Notes: generated from the sequence alone by a model not told the origin. A DNA stretch of 64,000 nucleotides from G965205525 sp965205525 (GCA_965205525.1 OZ242171.1:1934240-1998239), one strand, 5' to 3'; shown: positions 16,218-26,034, counted from the first letter of the stretch. A program made the numbers and translations.

Positions 16218-18044
16218 ATGTGCGGAATTGTCGCGGCAGCAGCAAGAAAACCGATTATCTCCCTGCTGGTCAGGGGACTTTTACGGCTGGAGTATCGCGG
16301 CTACGATTCCGCCGGCATTGCTGTCTTGGAAGAGGGCCATCTGCGCTGTGTCAAGCGCGCCGGCAAGATCAGCGAGTTACGCGCCGCCTTGGAAGCGGAG
16401 CCGCTGTCCGGCAGCTGCGGGATTGCCCATACCCGATGGGCCACCCATGGCATGCCCAGTGCAGAGAATGCGCACCCGCATCTATCCGGCGGCGATATCG
16501 CTCTGGTGCATAACGGCATCATTGAAAATCATGCGGCGCTGCGCGAAGAGCTGCAGGCGGCGGGCTATGAGTTTTTCTCTGCAACGGACACGGAAGCGGT
16601 GGTGCACCTGGTGCATCACTGCCGGAAGGAGACCGGCAGCTTAGGAGAGGCAGTTCGCCGCGCCGCGGGCCGGCTGGAAGGGACCTATGCCCTTGCCGTT
16701 ATTGCCCGTGATGAGCCCGAGCGCATTATCGCGGCTCGCAGCGGCAGCCCCCTGGTGATCGGATTGGGAGAGGGGGAGAATTTTCTCGCTTCCGATGCCG
16801 TTGCCCTGCGCTCCTTTACGGATCGTTTCATATACCTTGAAGAAGGGGATTGCGCAGAAATCACCCCGGACAGCTGCGTGGTCCAGGATCTTGCCGGCAA
16901 AACCGTAAAGAGGGCTACGGTGCGGGAATCCGATGCCGACGACACGGCGGACAAGGGTCGGTTCCGTCATTTCATGCAGAAGGAAATTTTTGAGCAGCCG
17001 AGTGCTGTACAGACGATTCTGCAGTGCTGCCTGGATGGCGGGCGCATATCGGCAGAGGCATTCGGTCCGCAAACAGCGCAGCTGCTAAGCCAGGTGCAAA
17101 CGGTGCACATTGCAGCCTGCGGCACCAGTTACCACGCTGGCCTGGTGGCACGCTACTGGATTGAATCCTTGGCAAAAATTCCCTGCACCGTGGAGGTGGC
17201 GAGCGAATACCGCTACCGGGATGTGGCGGTACCGCCGGGGGCGCTGTTCGTGGTGATTTCTCAATCAGGAGAAACCGCTGATACCCTCGCTGCCCTGCGC
17301 CGGGCGCAGGCGGCCGGCTACTTGGGCAGTCTCGGTATTTGCAATGTGCATCACAGCTCTTTGGTGCGCGAGTCAAAATTGGTGCTGATGACCGAGGCCG
17401 GACAGGAAATAGGCGTTGCATCTACCAAGGCATTTACCACGCAGCTGGTGGCGCTGCTATTGCTGGCTCTGACCCTCGCCGGGCAGCAAAACGGCGGCTC
17501 TGCACCTCCTGCTTTGATGCTGATGCTGCAGGGGCTGCCCCAGCTGCTGGAGCAGACCCTGGCCTTGGATGAGGCTATACGCGAGCGAGCAGAGCGCCTG
17601 GTGGAGCGACATCATGCACTGTTCCTGGGACGGGGCGTGCACTACCCGGTCGTCATGGAGGGAGCGCTCAAGCTCAAGGAGATCTCTTATATTCATGCCG
17701 AAGCGTATCCGGCCGGAGAGCTCAAGCACGGACCGCTGGCATTAGTGGATGAGCGAATGCCGGTGGTGGCTCTTCTGCCCGACAACAGTCTGCGAGAGAA
17801 GGTGATTTCCAATTTGGAGGAGGTGCATGCCAGGGGTGGCGATATTCATATATTTGCAGATCCAGGCATGCATCTTGACGGCTGGATGAAAGCCGCAGCG
17901 ATTGAAGTGCCGGCAGCAGACGAGATGCTGTCTCCCATCGTGTATGCGCTTCCGCTGCAACTGCTGGCCTACCATGTGGCTGTTCTCAAGGGCACAGATG
18001 TGGATCAGCCGCGCAATCTTGCTAAATCCGTAACGGTGGAATAG
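16218..18044 (+). CDS. glmS: Glucosamine-6-phosphate synthase (isomerizing)
   Basis: 608 aa. The start is fixed at ATG 16218 because the enzyme needs an N-terminal cysteine after Met removal (MCGIVAAA); longer in-frame starts lie inside glmU. Glutaminase domain residues 1-240 (LEYRGYDSAGIAV, HTRWATHG, GIIENH), then two SIS domains (CGTSYHAG, SQSGETADTL, STKAFTTQ) and the C-terminal end LAKSVTVE. It converts fructose-6-phosphate and glutamine to GlcN-6-P, feeding GlmU. I found no glmS ribozyme, as expected for a gammaproteobacterium. Confidence 0.97.
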   Translation: MCGIVAAAARKPIISLLVRGLLRLEYRGYDSAGIAVLEEGHLRCVKRAGKISELRAALEAEPLSGSCGIAHTRWATHGMPSAENAHPHLSGGDIALVHNGIIENHAALREELQAAGYEFFSATDTEAVVHLVHHCRKETGSLGEAVRRAAGRLEGTYALAVIARDEPERIIAARSGSPLVIGLGEGENFLASDAVALRSFTDRFIYLEEGDCAEITPDSCVVQDLAGKTVKRATVRESDADDTADKGRFRHFMQKEIFEQPSAVQTILQCCLDGGRISAEAFGPQTAQLLSQVQTVHIAACGTSYHAGLVARYWIESLAKIPCTVEVASEYRYRDVAVPPGALFVVISQSGETADTLAALRRAQAAGYLGSLGICNVHHSSLVRESKLVLMTEAGQEIGVASTKAFTTQLVALLLLALTLAGQQNGGSAPPALMLMLQGLPQLLEQTLALDEAIRERAERLVERHHALFLGRGVHYPVVMEGALKLKEISYIHAEAYPAGELKHGPLALVDERMPVVALLPDNSLREKVISNLEEVHARGGDIHIFADPGMHLDGWMKAAAIEVPAADEMLSPIVYALPLQLLAYHVAVLKGTDVDQPRNLAKSVTVE

Positions 18045-18108
18045 AGGCAATGCATAAGACATATTCATGCAGAACCCGGCTTTTTGTGTTTGACTGCTGT
18101 AATTAAAA

Positions 18109-20118
18109 ATGAAAAAGTTTCATTATCTCGCTTTGCGTCCAGCTGAGAGTGATCTGCTGGATATTGAACTCGGCCTGCGTATCAGCATGGCCATTCTTAC
18201 CGAGCACGCCGGTATTCCATTTGTTCATACACCGATTCAGACCGTTCAGGGCTTTAGCAAAAGCAAATATTCATGGGATGTTTTGGACCAGAAGTGGGCG
18301 CGGTATTTTAGCCTGCTAGCGAAAGATTTCCTTTCTCATCAGGCGGATGGCAAATGCATATATCTCAATGAAAACCTGCGGCATCTAAGAACTATAGTTA
18401 CAGTGCGATCCCCGATACTGGATGAAATGCAGCCCCATTACTTAATTCAACCGTTACTTAAGGATTTCTACTATACAAGTAAAATCTTTAACCGGCGGCA
18501 ATACGCAAATATACTGCCGCCTATTGATACACAAGAAATCCTTGCATTCGCTGCGCGGTCTCATTCTGCTTATATGCAGGCCTTTGGCCTCAAAAGTCGC
18601 GCTCCCTTTGAAGATAATATATTGCGTGCGACCTTTATGCTGAATGACGATGGACTGAAGACCCCATTCTTTTATGAACTGCTGCTCCCGCTAGCAGATT
18701 TTGTAGAAGAGCAAGCACGTCGGATCGGCTGTAAAGCAGAAATCAAGCTATTTACATCTTTCAAAACAGATACTCCGCAAACAGCTGCTTTTGATAAGAA
18801 ACATGAAGAAATTCTTACACTACTGCGTTCTCGTCCCGGCATTTCTCACTGTGAGAAGCCTTTATTTGAAGAAGTCATTGATGCGGCTGTCACGGCGGAT
18901 TTTCTATGGATCTCCGGGGCGCTTTATGCCCGCACCTTTATCCGAAATTTTCTATTCTTTCTTTCCCGGCCGGGGCAAATTGGCCTAGAAACAGTTAATT
19001 GCAGTGGGCAATTAAACATCAATAAATGTTTCCTAATGTGGGATGGAAAGCGTTTTACATATGAGCGCGGGAAAATGGATGCCTACTTAGAAAATGCCGG
19101 GAAAGAAAACCTGTCCGACAACGGATATCGGAAGACGGCGGGTATATCCCGTTTACTTATACTGCTTTCCAAGAAAAAAAGACCCCCCAAAGTAGCCCTT
19201 GGAATAGTAGACGGCATCGGCTCATATATTACGAAAGATTTTGTCTTGCAATCTGTCGCAGACCATTATGGTTTTCCCTATGTGCATGTGCCTCCGCTTC
19301 ACCTTGATCATAACCACGATGGCGAACCCGGATGGGCGCAGAAGTGGAGAGATTTTTTTATGATCGGGGAAGGGTATCCGCATGTAAATGAAGTGTTTGA
19401 AAACAGTCCAGAGAATATTGATTATTTTTACAATTTACCGAATACTGAAGTTATGCATTCTATGCGTTATGAATCTTCCCATCTTGTTGTGTGTTCTATG
19501 GCTGACTACTGGGTATGGCCGGTCCCCGATGATATTCTTGCAGCAAAAATATCTAAGGTAAGGGATGCATTCCAGAAAAAGCATGAGGGGATCCAAGACC
19601 AGTTTAGCGCAGGAAAACTGAATGTGGCTGTGCATGTCAGGAAACAGCATGACCGTACTCTTCCGATGCAGGTAGGGTACGGATCAATCAATGAGACATT
19701 CGCGCAGGAGCGGGTTTTTACCTACACTTTAGACAGGCTTGATGCCCTGTATAAAACAATGGAGCAATTAGGGATTCCTTTCCGTATGCACATTTATTCC
19801 GACATGTTGCGCAAAGATGCAAAGCCGCTGCTGGAGATTGGGGATATGCAGCTGCATCTCGCGGAGGAGAGCGAAGACCAGGCTCTAGATTTCCTAGAGA
19901 TGTCCCGCGCAGATGTTTTCATGCTTGCACCGAGTCGCACCAGTTATCTTTCCGCTCTTTTTGCCAAGCCGAACCAGCTGCAGATAGTTACCCAAAGCTA
20001 CGAGAATGATCTCATACGCTTGATGAATATTCGCAAGGCTGTCTATACAGAGGATATTGAGACGCTGCATGATGCGCACTTCATGGAAGAGTGCCTTAAG
20101 CAGCGGAACCTCCTGTAA
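18109..20118 (+). CDS. Large glycosyltransferase-like protein with a fucosyltransferase-type C-terminus
   Basis: 669 aa, not a standard family to my eye. The C-terminal third has VAVHVRKQHDR (His509, Arg511) and later RADVFMLAPSRTSYLSALFA, an order resembling the motifs of GT11/GT23/GT37-type fucosyltransferases (H.R...; D.f....S.fs..A). Two stretches look related to each other: GIPFVHTPIQ plus LDQKWARYFSLL near residues 44-75, and GFPYVHVPPL plus WAQKWRDFFMI near 390-420, suggesting an internal duplication. No membrane segment. Its TAA overlaps the uvrD ATG by one base. GC content is lower than in the flanking glmS and uvrD, hinting at insertion of this gene. Confidence 0.55.
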   Translation: MKKFHYLALRPAESDLLDIELGLRISMAILTEHAGIPFVHTPIQTVQGFSKSKYSWDVLDQKWARYFSLLAKDFLSHQADGKCIYLNENLRHLRTIVTVRSPILDEMQPHYLIQPLLKDFYYTSKIFNRRQYANILPPIDTQEILAFAARSHSAYMQAFGLKSRAPFEDNILRATFMLNDDGLKTPFFYELLLPLADFVEEQARRIGCKAEIKLFTSFKTDTPQTAAFDKKHEEILTLLRSRPGISHCEKPLFEEVIDAAVTADFLWISGALYARTFIRNFLFFLSRPGQIGLETVNCSGQLNINKCFLMWDGKRFTYERGKMDAYLENAGKENLSDNGYRKTAGISRLLILLSKKKRPPKVALGIVDGIGSYITKDFVLQSVADHYGFPYVHVPPLHLDHNHDGEPGWAQKWRDFFMIGEGYPHVNEVFENSPENIDYFYNLPNTEVMHSMRYESSHLVVCSMADYWVWPVPDDILAAKISKVRDAFQKKHEGIQDQFSAGKLNVAVHVRKQHDRTLPMQVGYGSINETFAQERVFTYTLDRLDALYKTMEQLGIPFRMHIYSDMLRKDAKPLLEIGDMQLHLAEESEDQALDFLEMSRADVFMLAPSRTSYLSALFAKPNQLQIVTQSYENDLIRLMNIRKAVYTEDIETLHDAHFMEECLKQRNLL

Positions 20119-22304
20119 TGCCGACGGATGCGGATGTTACTGCCGTCTTGGAGCCTCTGAATGAGGCGCAGCGCCAGGCGGTAACCAGCGAGGCGCCGGG
20201 GCTGCTGGTACTGGCTGGCGCCGGCAGCGGCAAGACCCGCACCCTGACCCACCGGGTAGCGTGGCTGATACGCGGCCGGGAAGTTTCTCCTCGCGCCATC
20301 CTGGCGGTCACCTTTACCAACAAAGCGGCCCGGGAGATGCGGGAGCGCATTGAGGGGCTTTTGGCGGGGAAGTCTGCCGGACTGCTGGCCGGCACCTTTC
20401 ACGGTGTTGCCCACCGGTTCCTGAGAATCCACTGGCAGGATGCCGGTTTAGCGCGAGATTTTCGCATCTTAGATGCCGACGATCAGCTTCGGCTGGTAAA
20501 GCGTGTGTGCCGTGATTTGGATATTGATGTAAAGCAATGGGCCCCCAAGGACTTGCGGCATTACATAGAAGCGCAGAAGGAAGATGGCTTGCGCCCCCAG
20601 CATATTGAGCCCCAGGAGGACAGCCCTCGGCAGAGCGCCATGCTGCGCGTTTATACCGAATATGAGCGTTATCGCGTGCGTGCCGAAGCACTGGACTTTT
20701 CCGATCTGCTGCTCTGCTGTCACGAGCTGTGGCAGAACTGTCCGGAGGTCTTGTCTCAATATCGCCAGCGTTTTCAGCACATTCTGGTGGATGAATTCCA
20801 AGATACGAATGCCACTCAATATGCCTGGCTTCGCCTGCTGGGAGGGGACGGCGCCAGCATGGCGGCAGTGGGGGATGATGACCAGTCCATCTACGGCTGG
20901 CGCGGCGCGCGCATAGAAAACATTCATAATTTCAGCAAGGATTTTCCCGGCGTAGAGACGGTGCGCCTAGAGCAGAATTACCGCTCCACCGGGAATATTC
21001 TGAAAGCGGCAAACGCAGTGATCGCCCACAACGAGATGCGTCTTGGCAAGCAGCTGCGCACAGACGCTAAGCCAGGGGCTCTGCTGCTTCTGTATGGGGC
21101 GGAGAATGAAGAGGAAGAGGCCGCATTTATTGCCGAGCGCATTGCCTCTTGGAGTGCAGCGGGAGCTCCCCTGTCCGAGGCGGCGGTGCTGTATCGGACC
21201 CATGCCCAATCGCGAGTGCTGGAGCAGGCGATGAGACGGGCAAATCTGGCGTACCGGATCTATGGCGGCCAGCGGTTTTACGAGCGTCAGGAAATCAAAC
21301 ACGCTGTGGCCTACCTGCGCTTGGTTGCCAATCGGGGCGATGATGTCGCATTCCTGCGTGTTGTGAATACGCCGTCCCGGGGCATCGGCGACAGGACCGT
21401 AGAGCAGCTGCGGCAGGCGGCCCGGAGAAACGATATCGCCCTGTGGCAGGCAGCCAGGCAGCTGACGGCGGGAAGCGGAGGCAGGCGCGCGGCATCGGCG
21501 GTGGCGGAATTCCTGCGCCTTATTGAAGCGCTGGCCGGGGAAGCGGAGAAGCTCTCCCTGCCCGAACTCACGGAGTTAGTTTTGGAGCGCAGCATGCTGC
21601 CGGAGCACTATTCCCGAGAGGGGGAGTTGGCCGGTTCCACGCGGCTGGAAAACTTAGAGGAGCTGGTCAATGCCTGCAGACAATTTACACCCGGAGAGGA
21701 TACGCCGGAAGACATTTCCACCTTGCAGGCTTTCCTGGATGAAGCAACGCTGGACATGAATGAACAGGGCGACGGCGACGAGCAGGCGGTGCAGATGATG
21801 ACCATGCACTCTGCCAAGGGGCTGGAATTTCCTTTGGTCTGTATTGCTGGCATGGAAGAGCAGCTGTTTCCGGGGCACCGCGCCCAAGGCGATGCGGAGG
21901 AGCTGGAAGAGGAGCGGCGGCTGTGCTATGTGGCGATCACCCGTGCTAAGCAGCAGCTGTGTATGAGTTATGCAGACAGCCGTTACCTGCATGGTGAGCG
22001 CAATATCTGCAGACCCTCCCGCTTTCTGGAGGAGATCCCGAAAGATCTTTTGCAAATGGAGGGCAGCATGGAGAGAGTGTCGTACACCGCCCGTTCTTCA
22101 GGGCGACGCGGCGGGAAAGAAATCAGCCAGGGAATAGGAAATGGTTTTTTCCTGGGGCAGCGTGTGCGCCACAGCAAATTTGGCGAGGGCATTATCCTCA
22201 ATCTTGAAGGGCAGGGCGACCATGCCCGGGTGCGGGTGGACTTTAGCTCAGCAGGCAGCAAGTGGCTGGTACTTTCCTACGCCGGTCTGCAGCCGAGCGG
22301 CTAG
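20118..22304 (+). CDS. uvrD: DNA helicase II (UvrD)
   Basis: 728 aa superfamily 1A helicase. Motif I AGAGSGKTRTLTHR near residue 35, Ia AVTFTNKAA, II VDEFQDTNATQY, III VGDDDQSIYGWRGA, IV EQNYRSTGNIL, V TMHSAKGLEFP, VI RRLCYVAITRAK. The C-terminus has the UvrD Tudor-like module (GQRVRHSKFGEG near residue 675). It unwinds DNA 3' to 5' in mismatch and nucleotide excision repair. The ATG overlaps the preceding gene's stop. Length and motifs are normal for UvrD; Rep lacks this C-terminal tail. Confidence 0.95.
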   Translation: MPTDADVTAVLEPLNEAQRQAVTSEAPGLLVLAGAGSGKTRTLTHRVAWLIRGREVSPRAILAVTFTNKAAREMRERIEGLLAGKSAGLLAGTFHGVAHRFLRIHWQDAGLARDFRILDADDQLRLVKRVCRDLDIDVKQWAPKDLRHYIEAQKEDGLRPQHIEPQEDSPRQSAMLRVYTEYERYRVRAEALDFSDLLLCCHELWQNCPEVLSQYRQRFQHILVDEFQDTNATQYAWLRLLGGDGASMAAVGDDDQSIYGWRGARIENIHNFSKDFPGVETVRLEQNYRSTGNILKAANAVIAHNEMRLGKQLRTDAKPGALLLLYGAENEEEEAAFIAERIASWSAAGAPLSEAAVLYRTHAQSRVLEQAMRRANLAYRIYGGQRFYERQEIKHAVAYLRLVANRGDDVAFLRVVNTPSRGIGDRTVEQLRQAARRNDIALWQAARQLTAGSGGRRAASAVAEFLRLIEALAGEAEKLSLPELTELVLERSMLPEHYSREGELAGSTRLENLEELVNACRQFTPGEDTPEDISTLQAFLDEATLDMNEQGDGDEQAVQMMTMHSAKGLEFPLVCIAGMEEQLFPGHRAQGDAEELEEERRLCYVAITRAKQQLCMSYADSRYLHGERNICRPSRFLEEIPKDLLQMEGSMERVSYTARSSGRRGGKEISQGIGNGFFLGQRVRHSKFGEGIILNLEGQGDHARVRVDFSSAGSKWLVLSYAGLQPSG

Positions 22305-22411
22305 GGGGGAAACCTACGTCTTTTATTTTGATGTGATAAGGATAAGGCACCTCGGCAGAGCATGCGGCAATGAGCTTATCCTGTGTATTGAAAATGAGTT
22401 GAGAAATATAT

Positions 22412-23509
22412 ATGTTGAAGTGTAAAACCTACTTAACACTGTGCCTTTTGCTGCCGATACTTGCCGGGTGCGGTGAGACCGGTCAGGAGATAGCTGCTCA
22501 GCATTCCGGGCAGATGGTTTCTTGGAAGCTGGTTACGGCGTGGCCCAAGAATTTCCCCGGTCTCGGCTCGGCGCCGGAGGAGCTGGCTCGCCGGATAGAG
22601 GCAATGAGCGCCGGACGATTTCGCATTCGCGTCTATGGCGCCGGCGAGCTGGTGCCGGCCTTGGAAGTTTTTGATGCCGTATCCCAGGGTACGGCGGAAA
22701 TCGGGCATTCCGCAGCTTATTACTGGAAGGGGAAAATACCGGCGGCACAATTTTTTGCTACGGTGCCTTTTGGTTTCACCGCCCAGGAAATTAATAGCTG
22801 GCTCCACTATGGCGGCGGGCTGGAGCTGTTCCGGGAGATATACGAGCCTTTTGATTTGGTGCCCATGGCAGGGGGCAATACAGGCGTGCAGATGGCGGGC
22901 TGGTTCAACCGTGAAATCCGCTCGTTGGACGACATCCGGGGGCTTAGGATGCGCATTCCCGGCTTGGCCGGAGAGGTCTTCAATCGCTTAGGCGGGGTCG
23001 CGGTCACACTGCCTGCCGCTGAAATTTATACCGCCATGCAGACCGGCGTGGTAGATGCCACCGAGTGGGTAGGCCCTTACAACGACTTGGCGCTGGGGCT
23101 GCACGAGGTAGCTCGCTACTGTTACTATCCCGGCTGGCACGAGCCGGGTACTTCTTTGGAGCTGGTGGTCAACAAGCAGGCGTATGAGTCGCTGCCGGAA
23201 GATCTGCGCGCCATCTTAAAGACGGCTGCCCGGGCGGTCAATCAGGATATGCTGGACGAATACACGGCGCGCAACAGCGATGCGCTGCAGCAGCTGGTGA
23301 AAAAACACGGCGTGGAATTTCGCCGTCTGCCCGATGATGTTCTGGACGGGCTGCGCAGGGTTTCTCGGGAGGTGGTCGCCGAGATTGCCGCCGAGGATCC
23401 GGCAGCGGGCCGGGTGTATAAATCTTTTTCCGCCTTTCTGCAGAAAGTCAGCGCCTATCACCGCCTGTCTGAACAGGCCTATATTGGCATTAGGGAACCA
23501 GGGTCATAG
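22412..23509 (+). CDS. TRAP transporter substrate-binding lipoprotein (DctP family)
   Basis: 365 aa with a lipoprotein signal (LLLPILAGCG, Cys at residue 20). The mature protein follows the DctP/TRAP pattern: SWKLVTAWPKNFPG, RIRVYGAGEL, GTAEIGHSAAYYW, then the ligand-binding SLDDIRGLRMRIPG and DATEWVGPYNDL. The WKLVTAWP and EWVGPYND versions are typical of the branch that binds keto acids and similar carboxylates, but the ligand is not certain. Its permease genes (dctQ, dctM) lie convergent just downstream on the other strand, with a thioesterase between, so the three parts are not in one operon. Confidence 0.88.
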   Translation: MLKCKTYLTLCLLLPILAGCGETGQEIAAQHSGQMVSWKLVTAWPKNFPGLGSAPEELARRIEAMSAGRFRIRVYGAGELVPALEVFDAVSQGTAEIGHSAAYYWKGKIPAAQFFATVPFGFTAQEINSWLHYGGGLELFREIYEPFDLVPMAGGNTGVQMAGWFNREIRSLDDIRGLRMRIPGLAGEVFNRLGGVAVTLPAAEIYTAMQTGVVDATEWVGPYNDLALGLHEVARYCYYPGWHEPGTSLELVVNKQAYESLPEDLRAILKTAARAVNQDMLDEYTARNSDALQQLVKKHGVEFRRLPDDVLDGLRRVSREVVAEIAAEDPAAGRVYKSFSAFLQKVSAYHRLSEQAYIGIREPGS

Positions 23510-23565
23510 CTGCTGTCGGCAGAAGGCCGGTGCGGGTATCGCATCGCTTGACGGAATACGCGTCT

Positions 23566-23970
23566 TTACTCTTTGCCCGGAAGCTCCCGTGTGCGCCCGT
23601 TCTCGTCTATGGCCACATAAACAAAAATTCCATCCGTAACCTTGCGCTGTCCGTCACCGGAGTATTTCCAGACTTCAATGTCAACGCGAATGGAGCTGCG
23701 GCGAACTTTCTTCACCTCGGTATAGCAGCTGACTACCGAACCGACCGCCACCGGCACAAGGAAACTCATCTTATCAATAGCGACAGTGGCCACCCGCCCT
23801 TTGGCCACTTCCGCAGCGGCGATCCCCCCCGCCAAGTCCATCTGTGAGAGCAGCCAGCCGCCGAAAATATCGCCGCTGGCATTGGTGTCCCTCGGCATGG
23901 CGACAGTCTGGAGCATTAATTTTCCTATGGGATTGGGTTCAGCATCAATTTCAGTCAGGTTATCGCTCAT
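23566..23970 (-). CDS. yciA: YciA-type acyl-CoA thioesterase
   Basis: 134 aa from the ATG at 23970 (AAGGTG six bases upstream); an earlier in-frame start would lie in dctM. A hotdog-fold protein with MPRDTNASGDIFGGWLLSQMD (Asn and Asp of the BFIT/YciA catalytic set), VAIDKMSFLVPVAVGS and TDGIFVYVAIDENG. Such enzymes hydrolyse acyl-CoAs, often recycling CoA from membrane metabolism. It begins 10 bp after dctM, so it is probably the third gene of the dctQ-dctM-yciA transcript. Confidence 0.9.
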   Translation of the reverse strand: MSDNLTEIDAEPNPIGKLMLQTVAMPRDTNASGDIFGGWLLSQMDLAGGIAAAEVAKGRVATVAIDKMSFLVPVAVGSVVSCYTEVKKVRRSSIRVDIEVWKYSGDGQRKVTDGIFVYVAIDENGRTRELPGKE

Positions 23971-23980
23971 AGAAAGCACC

Positions 23981-25333
23981 TTAGCGCAGCAGTTCGGGAA
24001 GCCATGTGGCAAGCGGGGGCCATACTATCAGCGCCAGCAATACCAGAATCTGTATAGCGATGAAGGGTATCACACCTCGGTAGATGGCTGCGGTGGGAAC
24101 CGAGGCAGGTGCCACGCCGCGCAGATAGAAAAGTGCAAATCCAAAGGGCGGGGTAAGGAAGGAAGTCTGGAGATTGACGGCGATGAGAACTCCCAGCCAT
24201 ACCGGGTCAATGCCCATGGCCAGAAGGCCCGGCCCGACGATGGGCACTACCATGAAGGTAATTTCTATGAAGTCCAGGATAAATCCCAGCAGAAATATCA
24301 TTCCCATCACAAGGACGATGGCGGTGCCGGTGCCGCCGGGCAGATCTTGGAATAACCCCTGCACCAGATCGTCGCCGCCGAAGCCCCGAAAGACTAGGGA
24401 AAATACGGTCGCCCCGATTAGTATCAGGAATACCATAGATGTGATCTCCAAGGTGGAGCGGGCTGTTTCTCGCAGCATGCGAATATTCATCCGACGCTTA
24501 CTGGCTGCCAGCAGCAGCGCGCCCAGGGCACCGATGCCCGCCGCTTCGGTGGGCGTGGCAGCCCCCGCCAGAATAGAGCCGAGCACGGTGATTATTAAAG
24601 CCATGGGCGGCAGCAGGTTTGACAGCAGGCGGCCAGGGCTGGGCCGCCCGGCATTTGCCCGGGGGGCGATTTCTGGGTGCAGATAAGCGCGGCCCATGAT
24701 GTAGAGAATATAAAGACCTGTCAGCAGCAATCCCGGCAGCAGGGCGCCGATAAACAGATCGCCTACGGATACGGTTTTCGGCGTGAAGATGCCCTGGCTC
24801 AGCTGTGCCTGCTGATAGGCGCCCGAAAGCACATCTCCCAGCAGCACTAAGGCGATAGAAGGGGGGATCACCTGTCCCAGTGTGCCGGTGGCGCAAATCG
24901 TGCCAGCCGCCAAGGCCGGGTGATACCGGTTCTGGAGCATGACGGGCAGGGACAGAAGTCCCATTGTGATCACCGTGGCGCCCACGATGCCGGTGCTGGC
25001 TGCCAGCAGAGCTCCCACAACCACTACGGCGATGGCGAGACCGCCCGGCAGGCGACTGCACAGAGCGCCGAGGTCCTGCAGCAGGCCTTCGGCAAGCCTG
25101 GAGCGCTCTAAAGCCACGCCCATAAATACAAACAGCGGTACGGCGATGAGGGTGGTATTGCTGATAATGCCGTACAGCCGATTTGGCAGTGCGCTTAGGA
25201 AAGCGGTATCAAAATGGCCGGTTAGAGCACCGATGCCAGCGAATAGCAGCGAGATTCCGGCCAGGGTCAGAGCCACCGGGTAGCCCGCCATCAGTGCTAG
25301 ACAGATGGCGATGAAAAGTGCAATAGCAAGCAT
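23981..25333 (-). CDS. dctM: TRAP transporter large permease (DctM)
   Basis: 450 aa from the ATG at 25333; the longer in-frame ATG would overlap dctQ. About 12 hydrophobic segments, starting MLAIALFIAICLALMAGYPVA, with family motifs GGLAIAVVVVGALLAASTG, GTLGQVIPPSIALVLLG and LLGFILDFIEITFMVVPI. With DctQ it forms the sodium-driven membrane part of a tripartite solute importer; the DctP-type binding protein encoded convergently at 22.4 kb is the likely partner. Lies 13 bp after dctQ. Confidence 0.93.
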   Translation of the reverse strand: MLAIALFIAICLALMAGYPVALTLAGISLLFAGIGALTGHFDTAFLSALPNRLYGIISNTTLIAVPLFVFMGVALERSRLAEGLLQDLGALCSRLPGGLAIAVVVVGALLAASTGIVGATVITMGLLSLPVMLQNRYHPALAAGTICATGTLGQVIPPSIALVLLGDVLSGAYQQAQLSQGIFTPKTVSVGDLFIGALLPGLLLTGLYILYIMGRAYLHPEIAPRANAGRPSPGRLLSNLLPPMALIITVLGSILAGAATPTEAAGIGALGALLLAASKRRMNIRMLRETARSTLEITSMVFLILIGATVFSLVFRGFGGDDLVQGLFQDLPGGTGTAIVLVMGMIFLLGFILDFIEITFMVVPIVGPGLLAMGIDPVWLGVLIAVNLQTSFLTPPFGFALFYLRGVAPASVPTAAIYRGVIPFIAIQILVLLALIVWPPLATWLPELLR

Positions 25334-25346
25334 GGACAGCGGTATC

Positions 25347-25889
25347 TCAGGGCTCTCGTCCGGCCCTCGTTTCCCCACGAGAGAGCAATGCCACAAGCCG
25401 CAGGGTCTCAGCCAGGCCTTGTGCGAGAAGAGTGAGGGCGAACAGGGGAATCAGGGTTTTCAGCAGGAAAATGGCTGGCAGACCCGCCGGTTCCGTGGAA
25501 ACCTCTCGGATACGCCAGGAGACCAGCACGTAGTCCAAGCTTGTGAACAGCACGGTCAGGCAAATCGGCACCAGAAATAGCAGGTGCCCCGCAATATTCA
25601 CTTGCATGCGCCGTCTCTTCGGCAGGCGGCGGTAGAAAATGTCTACCCGAACATGCCTGCCCTGCTGCAGGGTGAAAGCCGCTCCCAGCATAAAGATAGC
25701 GCCGTGCAGGTAGGTGATCAGCTCCTGCAGGGCGACAAAACCGATATTGAAACCGTAACGGAGCACTACCACGGCAGCGGTAGCCAGCACTATGGCAACT
25801 GTCAGCCATGCCGCTGCCCGCCCGGTGAGAACCGTGCAGCGGTCCAAGGGTCGGGCAATCGCTTCTAGTATTTCAGGGGGAATAGTCAA
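25347..25889 (-). CDS. dctQ: TRAP transporter small permease (DctQ)
   Basis: About 180 aa if translation starts at TTG 25889. The frame is open to an ATG at 25982, but a TATAAT hexamer at 25938-25943 lies within that extension, so the shorter product is preferred; the start is uncertain. Four membrane segments with the DctQ pattern (WLTVAIVLATAAVVVLRYGF, ELITYLHGAIFMLGAAF, GRHVRVDIFYRRLP, FTSLDYVLVSW). It scaffolds DctM in the inner membrane. First gene of the dctQ-dctM-yciA unit. Confidence 0.85.
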   Translation of the reverse strand: MTIPPEILEAIARPLDRCTVLTGRAAAWLTVAIVLATAAVVVLRYGFNIGFVALQELITYLHGAIFMLGAAFTLQQGRHVRVDIFYRRLPKRRRMQVNIAGHLLFLVPICLTVLFTSLDYVLVSWRIREVSTEPAGLPAIFLLKTLIPLFALTLLAQGLAETLRLVALLSRGETRAGREP

Positions 25890-25937
25890 AGAGACAGGAT
25901 ACAGGGATAAGAGGGAGTGGAAAGATAGGAAAAGAGT

Positions 25938-25943
25938 ATTATA
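25938..25943 (-). promoter_or_regulatory. Candidate -10 element of dctQ-dctM-yciA
   Basis: Minus strand AGTATTATAATACTC is a short palindrome with a TATAAT centre (it reads ATTATA on the plus strand at 25938-25943) some 50 bases upstream of the TTG proposed for dctQ. Its position argues against the longer dctQ reading. Confidence 0.35.
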
Positions 25944-26034
25944 ATATTTGGGCAGTAACGTAGTATTCACCAAGTATGACAATTGGCAGTGGCTCAGGCA
26001 GTATAGTGGCCGTTCTCTTACATTTAGTGATTCG

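Noticed and set aside
14738..16219. Long minus-strand open frame (493 codons) opposite glmU
   Set aside because: No family resemblance, no ribosome site; GlmU on plus is intact.
25890..25982. Longer N-terminus of DctQ from ATG 25982
   Set aside because: A TATAAT promoter element lies inside it and the extra residues are not conserved-looking; kept as uncertain.
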